A stretch of 64,000 nucleotides of DNA, from assembly GCA_013399855.1 (NCBI GenBank), contig VXAY01005810.1, positions 1,046,167 to 1,110,166 of the forward strand, read 5' to 3'. Shown in pieces: positions 12,151-23,960 of the stretch. The notes below the pieces were generated by a model. That model worked only from the letters and a program-made list of their open reading frames with translations, was not told the DNA's origin and did no database searches. Source of the stretch: Oxyruncus cristatus (taxonomy: Eukaryota > Chordata > Aves > Passeriformes > Cotingidae). The first letter of the stretch is position 1, and each line of letters begins with the position of its first letter. The translations under genes and the position numbers were made by a program.

Positions 12151-13559
12151 GGAAACTCCAGTCCGTGTGCTCTGGGATCCTCTGGCAGCAGCACTGCAGA
12201 AATGAGGAGTATCATTGTGTTTTATTGTGGCTTCTAAGAACGCAGCGTGTTAGTGCTTCGGGGAGCCCCAGGGGCTTTGTTTTTCACCAGGCCTGAGCTA
12301 TTCTTCAGCAGAGCCTTCCTGGAGCATGAGCCAGTTCTGCCCATTAGGACTGAGAGACGGGCCTGACTGATTTCTGCTCCCTGCTGCATAATAAATCTGA
12401 TACTAAAATTAGTGCTGGTCTCCCTAGGCCATAATTCTTGCTGAGATTATAGAGAACTGTGTGTGCAGAGAGGAACTGTGGTTGTGTGTGTTTGGCTTTT
12501 TTTTTTTTATAACCTTGAGTGTCCAGTTTCCAGGTTTTTTACTTAACCCCCCCATCCTTTTTCCCCTTTTCCTCTCTTTTGGGAAGTACTTAGCCTTTCT
12601 GTGTATTTTGGCTATTTAAGCCTCTGTCACTGCAGGCAGATGAGTTCCTTGGGAGCTCTTCTGAAGGTTTTGTAATTGAGTCTTTTACCACAGCGACAGG
12701 ATATTATTAACCTTCAGTAAAGCAATTTATTTCATACTCCTTTGTGGGGATAAGCCTTTTTTCCCCCAGGAAAATATGTGTGTGGAAAGGGTTTTACGTA
12801 CAGAGGTAGCTGGACTTGCAGCAGTGATTATGATTTTAGAAAAATTAATAATTACATGAAAAATAGGCAGTTCTGTTTGCATCAGTTAAAAAGAAACCTT
12901 TGGTCCTGAATGATCCATCCCTGCCCTCTGTGTTTTATTTTCAAGAACATACGTTTTGCCTGTTGGTGGCTTTGAAAAGAGGTGGTATTTCATTTCAGAG
13001 TTCTCAATATTTAGCCTGTGTGAGCACTAAACCACTTTGTTTTCTTCTTTCAGACAGCCTTAAAAATGACCTGAGAGCTGGAGGGAGGAGTTCCTTGCGG
13101 GGTCTCCCTGTTGGCATGGCCTTTGCCCTGAAATCAAATGCAGACTAGTCCAGAAGTCGTTAAAGACTGGATAGCTCCTAGAACAGCAATTTCCAACCAG
13201 TGAGGGGAATGCTGGCTAAGTGGCCAGCCTGGCTGAATCACTGTGTTCTTTGTTGAGCACCATGACAAAGGCACCGGGCTGGGACTCGGCGGGTCCAGTG
13301 CTGTGTTGTGGCATCGTCCTGCGCCCCAATTTTTTATTTTAAAAAGATGATGAGAACATTTCTTTTCTCATGTCTGCTTAGACTTTACATTTTACTTCAG
13401 TAGCCTGTTAAACTTCAAAGAAATTAAATTATCGATGCACTTGTCCTGTCTTTCAAGGTACTTGAAAACTTTGTACTGTCTCAGCGCTGCTTTCGAAGGA
13501 GTTCACCACACCCTACCGTAGGAATATGTTCCTTTAGCAATTATATTAGATGAAGAGGT
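12151..13559. other. Noncoding stretch with one possible regulatory block
   Basis: No supported gene. The segment from about 12600 to 12760 contains a MEF2-like CTATTTAAG and AT-rich words and is free of repeats, so it may be regulatory. T runs occur at about 12498-12510. The rest shows nothing recognisable. Confidence 0.45.
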
Positions 13560-13620
13560 GGTATTATTCTCACATTTTGCGAGAGTGCTTGGATGAGAGG
13601 TGAAGTGCTCTGTCCAGAGC
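13560..13620 (-). repeat. MIR-like ancient SINE trace
   Basis: In the reverse orientation of a MIR element, the words TATTATTCTCACATTTTGC and, later, GAGAGGTGAAGTG appear in the right order and about the right distance. MIR carries TATTATTCCCATTTTACAG followed by GAGAGGTTAAGTGAC. Divergence is high, as expected of an ancient amniote SINE. A chance resemblance cannot be excluded without a profile search. Confidence 0.35.
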
Positions 13621-15599
13621 TTTACATTTATTAACACACTGGAATCCCCTGGCGCCGTGCGGAGCTTTAATTGCAGAATCATCGTTTCACTGCGCTTCTG
13701 CCGCGTGCTCAGCGCTGCTGCCTGCGAGGGAACGGCGTCCTGGAGCAAGGGCTGTGTCTGGGGGGCTGTCGGTGACCTTAGGGAGGGCTGACCTCCACAA
13801 CCACCCTCTCCCAGCTGATCTTCCTGTGTTCTGCCACTTTCTGGTTGCCCAGAAGTGTTCGGTTATTTTTATTCAAACTTCCTAATAGTTCTTTGGCAGT
13901 TCCATCCCTTTTGCATTGGATGGGCTTTTCCGTCTCTGTCAGAAAGCTGGTACTGTGGAGCTGAGGAGCACTCACCCTCTGCACCTTTGGGTGGGCAGGG
14001 ACTGCAGGTCTGCTTGGTGTCCTGGGCTCCTGGCAGCTGTGGTGTGTGTCCTGGTGCCTGGAGGCAGGATGGGCACACCCGGGCACGCTGCCTTCTGTGG
14101 GCTGTGCTGCTGGTGAGTGTGTTTTGGTGGGAAGCAGTAAGGCACCCTGTGCAGGCCGTCCTGCGGCTGTGGTGCACGTGGGATTGTGGGATGGACCTGC
14201 CCCTTCCTTTGGGCTCGTGGGTGTCGCTGGTTTTTTTGGTAGCCGTGAAGTGAGACCTCTTAAACCAAAGATAAATGGCACAGCGGTGCTTTTATCCTGC
14301 AGTCTTCAAATGGCATCAGCTCCAAGTGCTGCTGCGTGCCTGGCTGGCCAAGCAGGGTGTGATGGTGGTTCTGTTTCAGGGAGCAAAGGGGCTTCTCCAG
14401 ATCTACCCTCCCACTGGTGCCTCTTGTGACCGGCTTGTGCTGATCCCCCCATGGGAGAGGGTCCTTTGCTGAGCGATCCTTCAGCCTTTTGTAAAATTCC
14501 AGAGACCTGCAAGAAAACATTTCTGTTCCTGAAAGACTTCTGGGCCCCTCTACATGCTGTTTTTTCAAAACTTTGCAGCTGGTAGATTTATTCTTAAATC
14601 TTCAACTAGAGAATCTTTCTATTTTAAAAATGCTTAAAATACCTTTTTCCCCGCCTTTTACTCTGTTGTTGTAAATGAGCCCCACCATCTGATATTTTTT
14701 TTTTCTCTTTAAAGCTTCCCCACCAGAGATTTAATTAAAATATTGTGAAAGGCAGTCATTGAAAATGAGAAACCTTTTGAGTGGAAGGCACCCTGATTTC
14801 CCTCTGCGGAGCTTTTTGTCACCATAGAGATGAAAAGAGAAGCTCAAAATTGCACTTTCCCCTTGTGTGTTGCTACTGAGGGGCTGTGGCTGCAGGTAGC
14901 AGCTGCACCAGAGATGGAAGGGCCGGGCTGGGAAGGACTGCAGGGGCTGAGACTTTAACTCTTTGCAGGGCACGAGCACTGGGTCGTGATTTCATTCCCT
15001 GGTGGAAGCATTTTTCTTAGTTTATTATTCTGTTTTAATTTCCTGTGCTCCGGGGCTGGAATTCACGTGGGCTTGTGAAGGGAAGGAATGAAGGCTCCCG
15101 TCCTTTTGTCTCCATAAAAGCATTACTGAGCACCTTTGGCCACAGCAGTGTCTGTGGGGTCACTCCAGAGCTGCTCCAAGGGGCTGAGCATCACCACAGT
15201 GTTCCTGAGGGGCTTGTACCCAAATCTGCTGAAGGAATGCTGTTGGAATCCCACTCGGCCTTTTTAATTTTGTCCTCTTAGTCATATTGAAACTTCTCTT
15301 TAGGGTTCAAGCCTGTCTGAGTCTTACTTAAAATAACTAAATGTTGGGGAGTTTTTTGGTTTTTTTTATTTTAAAATTAGTGGGTTAACTTTTATTTTCT
15401 TTCCTTCCAGTAACCCCTGTGGAAATGTAGGGATTACTAAATATGCTGTGAGTGGTAAAACTGCTCTGCTGCAGTTTCAAAGACAGTCCCACAAATTGAA
15501 GATTATTGGAGGGGACGTGACACTGGGCAGTGTTATGCTTTTAATCATTTTAAAAACAAATTTTTCTCCCTAATTGAGTGAAGAGCAGGCACAAGTGGA
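13621..15599. other. Noncoding stretch, no gene seen
   Basis: No supported gene. An AT-rich segment at 14700-14860 includes the palindrome TTTAATTAAA at 14730-14739, a homeodomain-type site, and is free of repeats. The GC-richer part at 13960-14240 produces overlapping open frames on both strands that look like chance. Confidence 0.5.
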
Positions 15600-15930
15600 T
15601 TCTTGGCACAAACATCTCAGACAAATGAAAGTAAAATGTATATTGAAGCTGTCTGCTGTTGTATATTTTACACCATACCTGTCTTGGTGCCTGATCTCAA
15701 ATGGATGTGGCGGTTTAATTTTAAGCTGTTTGAGCAAGACCTGTTGTGTTTAAACTTCCAGATAGAAAGTGAACATAACCCATGTAATGGCATTATTAAT
15801 GGATAGTATTACTAAATTGCAATTTGCAAATTAATGGTTTAACTCTGAGACTAAATATACAGCTGTGTTCTTGTGTAATGTTACAAGACAAAATTAGATC
15901 AAGTATTAAAAACAGAAGGGCCTCATCCAA
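15600..15930. promoter_or_regulatory. Candidate regulatory block, AT-rich with C/EBP- and POU-like words
   Basis: This block is free of repeats and AT-rich. It contains a perfect 12-base palindrome AATTTGCAAATT at 15821-15832 next to a second TTGCAA word (C/EBP-like) and a TTAATGG homeodomain-like word. Dense arrangement of such words is typical of conserved noncoding elements, but conservation itself cannot be seen here. Open frames are short and unconvincing. Confidence 0.25.
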
Positions 15931-16129
15931 ACCCAGTGGGTGTGTTCCCGGGCACTTCACTAGGCTTTTCCACCCCCCACTGATGGTGTGGACCCAAAAC
16001 CCTGGCGAAGTTACTCGAGGGTGTGTGTGCCCTCCAGAGTGGGCTGTTAACGTCTGGCTGCCCGAGATACTGATGGATTCAGAGTGAAATACTAAAATCA
16101 CTTGTTTCTATACTGGTGGTGACCACCGG

Positions 16130-16600
16130 TCTGATGGTTGGGTTCAGCTTGTACCTGGCAGGCTGATCGAAGCAATGCTGTTGTGCATATTGTATCTGAG
16201 TTCCTGCAGGATTATATATTAATTTTTAAACAAGACGGTATTTGGGAGCTGGGCTCGGCTCTGATGCAATTTGCCCTTGTGCTTTCCTTGACTGTCGCTA
16301 ATAAGAAGTGCTGGCCTAAATCAGCGTCTTGGAGAATCATCGATTTGCTAATTGCAGATAATCAAGTCCCTGCTCATGCTGAGACCACTTTTGTTTCCTG
16401 CCCTTCTGCCAGGATTCGGGCAGCATCTTCCAGCCTTTGACGTAACCAGCAGAGCGGGGTTTGAGCGCTCTCGTTGTTAATTCTCGGAGGTGACAAAGTT
16501 GTTGGTATTCAGGCCTGATAAATGAGGAGCTGTGATACCACTGACCTTTCTGGCCAAAGTGAGCTGCCAAGGTCAAAGCTGGGGGCTGCGTTGGGGGAAA
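16130..16600. promoter_or_regulatory. Candidate enhancer-like block with homeodomain words and paired AAGGTCA sites
   Basis: The block holds ATCGAT at 16339-16344, a TAATTG homeodomain-type word at 16349-16354, GATAATC at 16357-16363, and two nuclear-receptor half-sites in opposite orientation: TGACCTT at 16542-16548 and AAGGTCA at 16569-16575, 20 bases apart. No transposon sequence is visible. This is the kind of motif density found in developmental enhancers; the role is inferred and conservation was not tested. Confidence 0.3.
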
Positions 16601-19600
16601 GGGGGATGTTTGGAGAGCTGCAGGGGCACAGCCTGGGGTAGCGCAGTCCTGAGCAGTGTCTGCTGGCGCCAGCCTGCCGGAATTATTCTGAACACGTGCG
16701 GTAGTTGCTTCTTACTTTATTTTTTTAAGATGTGCTTCTTTCCCCTCTGTGTTCAGCTGGGGGGGTGTTTCTGTGTGCTGTAGATTTTGCAGATTATGTT
16801 TAAAATGAAGCAGGGGCTGATGAAAATGTCGGTGTCCTGCAGTTAGTGCAGTCAGGAGAGGTGGAGACAGGAGACAGCTGCTCTGCAGTGGCTTCTCCCG
16901 AGTGTCCCAACCCATGGGCATGGCACATTGTGCTTGGATGCTCTGCTCTGTCCTCTCTCCATGTCCACTTGAACCGACAACCTTGTGCCCATTAGGCCTT
17001 TTTCATTCTCGTGCTCGATCAGGTCTCGCTGAAGGATGTGGAGAGAGGGGTAAAAGGTGGTAACAGCTGGTGAGGTTTTCTGATGACCTTACGTAGAGCA
17101 GCAGTCGATCCCAAACCATGAAAAAACTGGAGGAAATAAGAGCCTTTCTGAGGAAGACCCCATTAGCTGGTGGGCATGGCTTTTCTGTTGGTGCTGGTCC
17201 TCTGGTTCATGGAGAGAAGGGCAAATCCTCTGAAGCTCCCCTCGCTTGGCTTTGAAGATCCTGAACATATTACCTGGGCTGAAGCATTTTGCAAAAACAG
17301 TGAGGGTTTTTCATTTTGTCTGTCTGGCTGGGAGCTGGGCTGTGTGCAGGACAGCACCTCCCTCAGAGATGGAGAGGCAGGTTTGCTTTTCCCAGTGCTT
17401 GCTGCAGGGATTTGCAGCAGCAGGTCGTGTTTGAATGGCAGAGTAGAACCGATGGCAGCTCCGCACGTGTGCTCTTGGGTCACCGTCTGCACGGCGTGGG
17501 AGAAGGTCTGGTGGTGGAGAAGGGACTGATGTGGAGTGTGTGGTGGTGCTCAAAGCGGGGTGGCAGTTACCTGAGTCTTGCAGTGCACGGGGACACGGAG
17601 CGAGTGGCCCCAGCCCGGTCCCTGCTGAGCTGGTGTCATCCCGCTGCCGCTTTAAAGCCGACCCAGAGGAACAGATGATCACTGGACAGCTTAGGTTACA
17701 TAATTTCTTTTGGGTTTAATGTCAGGCCTCCCTGAGCCCCATCCAGTGCCAGCTTCCAATCTGGCTCGTAATACTCCTGAATGTCCTTTTAATTTTTGGC
17801 TTTATTAATAGTTCTCTTACTGTAGTGTGCTCCCTGCCCGGCTCTGGGTGGTATGCGTGCCTGGGAGTTCATTGCTCCCTCTCCGAGGGCTCCACTGCCT
17901 GTGCTTCCTGCTCCTCCACCAGCCTGGAGCCATTCCCAGGTGTTTTCTGTGCTAGTTCCAGAGGCATTTTTTAAAACTTGTTGTGGGGAGGGAAACAGGA
18001 AGGCTGGCCAGGGATGGAGCCTGCGCGGCTTTGGCCATTCCTGTTCGTGAACGAAGCTCGGGAGGCCGTGTGGGAGGACAGAACTGGTCAGAGAAGACCA
18101 GGGCAGTGGTGGTGAAGTGATGAAGGTGACAGGAGAGACCACAACCTCTGGCTCCACCTGGGTGAACTCCTGCTCTTTGCAAGCACAGATCTGTCAGCTG
18201 GACTAACTTTCTTTAAAATTTAACTTTCTCATGTCTGAAAGAGCTGGTTTGTTTCTGTATTGAGTGTTTATTTTTCATAAGCAAAGTTCAGGCTCCTCAC
18301 TGTTTTTCTCTGATTACTTGGATGTAATAAAGACCAGCAATTCTGTGGAGACAGGGCAGCAGTGATTTTGGATGCTGAACAGCTGTGTGATCCAGAATGC
18401 CGATGTCTTTTTCCTCATCCCTAACTCCATGAATAGGTGCCTCTGCAGTTCTTCTCCACTCCTGCTAGGATTGGTGCTAATTCCACGTGTGTCCTGATGG
18501 CTGGTCTTCCTTTGAAAGCCCTAGCACTGATTGTTTATTTATTATTTAAAGGAATAGCATAATTTTAAAAAGCACATACATATATGCAGAGGGGAGGAGG
18601 AACTGAGATGTTATTTCAGATCTGAGTCTACGAATCAAACAGAAATCAAAAAAATAGATGTGGTTAGAGCAGACATGGTTTAGCAGCAACCTGAAGCACT
18701 TGGAATACTCCTGCATTCCCTGAGACAGCTTCTCTTACAGCTCTTGTGTGACTTTCTGTGTCAGTTAAAGAAGTTGAAAAATATTGCAGGGGAAATATTT
18801 AATGCCTTGTGAACACCAGTGTGTTGTAGCAGCTGTTTAAAAAATAAATAGTAAAACCCCAAAGAGCAGAGTGCAGCACCCAGACTGCTTTGTGCTGGAC
18901 CAAGGCAGAGGATTCTGAGCTTTTGGTGTGTTTTAATCTCCTCCTTTTGATTTATTTTTCCTGCTCCAAATGATGTCTTAGATGGGATGGAGGCAGGAGC
19001 TAGGTGAGGGGGGAAGGTAGGAATGGGAGCAGGATAGATCTGTTTAATTCCTTTTGCAAACCTAAGCCAGCATTGCCCTGGCCACTTTACACGCCAGTAG
19101 CTGGTACTTCCTAAACTCATACTGTGAGTAAATCATGAGGCAAACCTGATAACACCGTCATGATCTTGACTGTGAGCCAAACTGTGCAAAATCCTGTAGT
19201 GTGCCTGAATGGCTGAAAAAGCCCAAAATAAATCACAGAGTGCTGGTAATACAGTCACTGCTGCTGTTTGCCACAGGGGTGGATTGCAGCCTGGGATCCC
19301 TGAGTGAGTAAGTCTCTAAATTGTATTCAGAGATGGTGTATGGCATAGCTGGAGTACCACAGCGTCCCTTTGCTGTGTAGCATCAAGGAGCAAGGATCCA
19401 GTACTGTTGTTTTATTTGGTTTAATTTTTTTTACTTTATTTATGAACTTAACCATTTTGGGCTGTGTTATTTTGCTAGTAAATATGTGCAAATGAAAGTC
19501 AAGATGGAGATGTGTGGGGAACGTTAATTTTAATTTATATATAAGTGCATGTGTGAACACACCTAAAGGGTGCCAGAATCTCTTAGATATTTGTGTTTGC

Positions 19601-19699
19601 TCAAGTGTACAAGATATGTGATTGACACCACTGAAAAGGGAGAGGGCAGTTGAAATGAGTTAGAGCTTTTGGTCCCTAAACTGCCATTTCTTGGTGTAT
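16601..19699. other. Noncoding stretch, no gene seen
   Basis: No supported gene. A short plus-strand frame starting at 17118 and open for about 45 codons was examined and judged chance. GC-richer parts at 17450-17660 and 17830-18060 give overlapping frames on both strands. T- and A-rich stretches lie at 18770-18850 and 19410-19445. Confidence 0.5.
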
Positions 19700-20060
19700 C
19701 CTGGAAGAGCCTTCGTCCTAATGATGCTGAGCAATAAATAACACAGGGAAGAGTAATAGCTGTCTATGGTAGCAAATTATAGTTGATTTATTGCACATAA
19801 TATATACAGGTGCAGCTAATTTAATTAAACACAAGACCTTTTTAATGCTGTAAAGACAGCCCTCTCTAAAGCCAATCAGCACTGTGGTGCTGTAATAAGG
19901 CTTTAAGTGAAATAAGCAGCATTACAAGCACAGCTCTATTGGTCTGCTCAGCCTCCCGTGTATTTGGGGGAGGGAGTATTTTTCCATAACCATTAACGCC
20001 ACTTTAAGTCAACTTATGCCATAACAAAGTCCAATTTAACATACTGATGCAAGTTACCCC
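19700..20060. promoter_or_regulatory. Candidate regulatory block with TTTAATTAAA and facing CCAAT words
   Basis: An AT-rich block just before a CR1 insertion, itself free of repeats. It has the homeodomain-type palindrome TTTAATTAAA at 19820-19829, a forward CCAAT at 19872-19876 and a reverse one (ATTGG) at 19938-19942. Motif content and absence of transposon decay suggest a conserved noncoding element, but this is inference from one sequence. Confidence 0.28.
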
Positions 20061-20351
20061 ATTTCTGCTTCCTCGTGGAACAGCAGCTCCCATGAACCAG
20101 CATATGTAGCTTGTTATTTTCTTGGCCAGCTGAACAGTGCTGTGCTGGGGATGGCTCAGCTTCCAGGGGCGGAGGCTTGGAGCTCCCATGGTGTGGGATC
20201 TCACCCAGGGGATGGGAACAAACAACAGACAAGAAGTCGTGGTTCCCTGGAGCCTCTCTGCTTGCTAGTGGCTTGTGTCCTATTCATCCCTCATCTGAGA
20301 TGGAAAAAGGGGACTGTGGTGAAAGGAGCTTGTGTAGAAGAGCTTGTACAT

Positions 20352-20662
20352 CACAGAATCCTGAAATGGCTTGGGTTGGAAGAGGCCTTAAAGCTCATCC
20401 AGTGCCACCCCCTGCCATGGGCAGGGACACCTCCCACTAAGCCCAGGTTGCTCCAAGCCTCGTCCAACCTGGCCTTGGACACTTCCAGGGCTGGGGCAGC
20501 CACAGCTTCTCTGGGCAAGCTGTGCCAGGGCCTCCCCACCCTCACAGGGAGGAATCTCTTCCTAACATCTAATCTAACCCTGCCCTCTGGCAGTTTAAAG
20601 CCATTTCCCCTTGGCCTGTCCCTCTCTGCCCATACAGAAAGTCTCTTTCTCCCTCACACAGG
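20352..20662 (-). mobile_element. CR1 LINE, truncated 3' part
   Basis: Reading the minus strand, this is the last roughly 310 bp of a chicken repeat 1 (CR1) non-LTR retrotransposon. On the plus strand it begins with TCACAGAATCCTGAAATGG, the reverse complement of the CR1 tail. It continues through the well-known reverse-strand words for CCTGCCATGGGCAGGGACACC, CCAACCTGGCCTTGGACACTT and GAATCTCTTCCTAACATCTA. Severe 5' truncation is normal for CR1. The frame of 219 codons open across it (20142-20801) is derived from this repeat and is not a gene. Divergence from the remembered consensus is low to moderate, so this is the youngest-looking insertion in the window. I cannot assign the subfamily. Confidence 0.93.
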
Positions 20663-21874
20663 TGAACACAGGCAGTGCTCGCTGTTACCTTGTCTGCATC
20701 TTTGTTCTTCTCTTTTATCATCCCCTTCTGCTTCTCTTTTTCAGATCAGAAAAGTTGCAGTGGGTAGCTGTGTGTGTGTATGCATAGAAATCCACCTTTA
20801 GCCTGGCTGGAAGTTGTTCCCTCTGCTCCCTGCTGTTGTGATTTCCCCGGAGCAGGGCTGCTGAGCCTGCCCTGCGATGCTGCCTTCCCCAGCTCATCAC
20901 CATGCGGAGCCGAATCCTTTCCCTGCAGATAATGGGGAAGATGCTCTACGATACTTTGCCACCATTACTTGATTATTTGTGAAAGCGTAAAAGGCTCAAG
21001 TAGCTGATTGATTAATTTTTCTCCAAGTTTTTCTTCCCTCTGTTGCCTTCATTTGGAACATGTAATCAGGGAAGGAAGACGCATTAAGAATAGATGGGTA
21101 TGCATATGAATGCTTAATTTTTTCTAATTCAGGCATTCATGTGGGCACATGTATCCCGCTGCATGCTGTGCTAAAGAAATCTCTTCAGCGCTTCGGGAGG
21201 CAGAGGAATGAGTTTGGTGTAGTTTTCTCCTTCAGTGCTGGAGTTTCTCTGTTCTGAAGCAGTTGCTGTTCGAGGAGTGTGAGGAGTGTCCATGGGCACG
21301 ACTGGGGGCGGGTGCGTGCAAAGCTCGATATCTCCCAGCACAAATCAAATGTCTACTTGACCTTTTTATCCCTCACCACTGGGAAGGAGGCCAGCAACTC
21401 TGCCGTAAATCCTTCCAGTCCGTTTGCTTTGGTCCAACACTTACTCGAAGTTAAGGCTTCCGGTTTTAGGTTTGCAAAGGTGTTTGTTGTCGGAAGCTGG
21501 TGGAGGGATGCGGGGTCACCAGTGTGTGTGTGCTGAGGTTGGGAGAGGAATGGGAGATGTGGTTCCACATAACCCGAGTATCTGCACCACTTGGCTTGGT
21601 GTAGAGTCATGGTAGAAAGAGAGTTGTCTGTAAATTAAGGGTGTACGAGGAAGAAAATACTGTGTAGCAGTTTGGCAAAATGAGTTATTTTAAATACTTT
21701 TCCGAAATAAGTAGGATTCCTAAGCAAGAGGAAACTAAAATGAAAGCAGCTGCTGTGTTGGTTGATGTGATGGCTCCGTCGAAACGGAAATTTTGATTTT
21801 CTTTTTTTCCTTCTTTTAAAATTCTTTTTCTGTGCAGTGTGGTCTGTCTGTGTGCGCTTTCCGGACGAGGATCT
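20663..21874. other. Noncoding stretch, no gene seen
   Basis: No supported gene, RNA or clear repeat apart from a short GT run at about 20770-20780. The frames of 60-85 codons at 21260-21615 overlap on both strands and are judged chance. Confidence 0.5.
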
Positions 21875-21955
21875 CCATGCCTCAGTTTCTTATCTGTTTA
21901 ATGGGTAGAGTAACAATTAATCTCACTTCTCAAGGATTCTGGTGTGAAGTGCTTT
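21875..21955 (+). repeat. MIR-like ancient SINE fragment
   Basis: The segment reads CCATGCCTCAGTTTCTTATC then TGTTTAATGGGTAGAGTAAC. This closely follows the MIR core CTGTGCCTCAGTTTCCTCATCTGTAAAATGGGGATAATAA in order and spacing, and ends near a GTGAAGTGCTTTTGAG word resembling the MIR AAAGCGCTTAG. MIR is an ancient tRNA-derived SINE whose traces survive in amniote genomes, including birds. This is the best MIR match in the window. Confidence 0.6.
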
Positions 21956-23483
21956 TGAGAAATCTGGCCTGAAATGTCACATTTGATAAGGCTGCTTGAG
22001 AGCTTCCATAAAAACTACTTTTAATCCAAATTATGTTTGATGATAAAATATTGTGAAATAGATTGCTTCCCTCTCTGTGCTCACTTTCTGTGTTAGGATG
22101 TGGAACGGACCTGAGACCTTGGAGCCAAAACTGGAGCATTTTTTGAAACCTATAGTTTATTTTATGATTTGGGCAGAAGGGGGAGAATTGTCTGAACGTT
22201 TCCCTCAGAGTGAGAATATTAACTTCGTGTTTTAATTTCTCTTGGAAAAAATAACACTGTGTTCTGACTAGGTCCAGTATTTGCCCTTCTGTGCTGTACT
22301 AATTCTTCTTGTACTTGTAGTTCTGATTATGTTCCCTCAGCTGGTACTTCAGGAAACGTGTTTGTCTTTGAGCATGTCTGGTGACTCAGACGCGTCTCCG
22401 CAGCATCTGGTGAGCGTAATTGTCATTATTAATCTGCCCCATGCCAATCTGTCCTCAGAGCAGCGGTGGGAGGAAGGGAAGGTGCTGCATGACTGGGTGT
22501 GTTCTGCAGAGATGGGACTTGGGAGGAAGGTTAGCGAGAGCCTGGGCTTGGCTGATGTTCGTTCTCTTCCTGTCACTGCCTCCAGAACTGTCAGAAGTGA
22601 GCAGTTAAGTGCTTGATGGACGTTTTTTGTGTGCTGGGTTTAAATGGTGTGTATGGCCTGGCTCTGGGCAGAAGAGTCGAAGTGAGAGTCTGGGGGGAAG
22701 CAGCTCTGGATGGGCTGTTGAGGAGTTGTTTCTGATGTCTGCTGCTCCACATGCTGGTCTGGACTGAGGGGTTTGTTCTGGTGTGAGCGTTGCACGTGCG
22801 CATTGTCTCTTCAGAAACCGTGGTGAGCTCTGCTGGGTCCCACTGGGTTTTCCTGAAAGCTGCTTAGGTTTGTAAAAGCCTGTCAGTCTTGCACAGCTCC
22901 AGCACGTTGGTCAAGGCACATTTGGTGACTGGCTCTGCTCAGCTCGAGCCAGCTTCCCTGGCTCTGAAGGAAGAGTTAATGGCTCAAGGGGCTGGAATCG
23001 GTGTCCTGCCTGTTCAGGCGCTGTTGGCCAGTGCGACCCTGTACTAATTATGTAATGCTGCTATTTTCACTGTTGTGTGTAAGTGTGTTGTAAGTTAATA
23101 CCTGACTTTAGAGTTCAGAGATTCACTGGAACCTGATACAACTTGGCATTATCTCCAGAGCTTTGTGCATTTTCCATTTTAAACATAGTTGAATGAAGTC
23201 TCCCACAATAAAGTCCATTCTTCCCTCTCTGGTTCATGTCAAGGCTCTGCTGCCCTGTGCTCTAACCACAAGGTAAACCATACATTAGTTTTAAAATGAT
23301 TTTTTTCCCCGAACCCGGATGCTCTCTGACAGTGTCTGTCCTTATGGGAAGGCTCTAAATGCTCTTTCTTTTGCTCTCTGTCTTCAGTCCTGGAGCTCTC
23401 ACTTCCCAGTGCACATAATCACAGGCTTTTTCTTCATCCCCGTTGTTCATCAAACTTGACTGCCTGCTTAATGTCTTTTTTCC
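21956..23483. other. Noncoding stretch, no gene seen
   Basis: No supported gene. Sequence is ordinary mixed composition without obvious repeats. Open frames at 22281-22616 and on the opposite strand overlap and show no recognisable product. Confidence 0.5.
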
Positions 23484-23648
23484 TTTTTTTTTTTTTTTTT
23501 TCTCTGACATGGTGATTTTGGCTGTTGCTTCTGTAACAGCATTTTCTTGGCCGTGGCTTCATCATAAATTGGGGAAATTAATAGTGTATGATTGAGAGCA
23601 TATACTTTAAAATAAGTTGAACTAGAAATAGAGATTTTTTTTTTTTTT
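23484..23648. repeat. Two long T homopolymer runs
   Basis: T runs of 18 bases at 23484-23501 and 14 bases at 23635-23648 lie about 130 bp apart. They may be independent microsatellites; no retroposed gene is recognisable between them. The Lys-rich minus-strand frame here is a by-product of the T runs. Confidence 0.85.
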
Positions 23649-23699
23649 ATTACTACTAAAAACACCTTTTTTGTCAGTCTTTCTGTTTTGAGGAAAGGG

Positions 23700-23960
23700 C
23701 ACATTCTACTTTAACAATTTTATCATATGTGTGCTGTTGTAATTTACATAAATGAATTTTAAATACAGTTATAAGCTGTGGGAAGATGTTATTGTCTCTG
23801 CACAATGAATGTGGAGATTTATGCTGTGCATACATCTTGTGTTAGATTAACATTTGTTCCCTTGTCTCTGTTGGATAGTGTCGTGATGGAGCCTTGAAAT
23901 CTTTACACAGGTACTTCTCATGCTTATTTAAAACAGCATTTGAATTATTCTTCTTCCAGT
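23700..23960. promoter_or_regulatory. AT-rich, repeat-free block, weak regulatory candidate
   Basis: Unique AT-rich sequence with several AT-core words and no visible transposon or frame. It could be a conserved noncoding element; support is composition only. Confidence 0.15.

Noticed and set aside
11715..12296. 193-codon plus-strand frame
   Set aside because: Coincides with a CpG-rich patch; Cys/Trp/Gly/Ser-rich composition is typical of chance frames there.
17118..17255. Short frame beginning Met-Lys-Lys-Leu-Glu-Glu-Ile-Arg-Ala-Phe-Leu
   Set aside because: Helical-looking start, but only about 45 codons, no known match and no splice or promoter context.
20142..20801. 219-codon plus-strand frame as a gene
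   Set aside because: Most of it is the reverse strand of a CR1 3' end; it is repeat-derived and non-coding.
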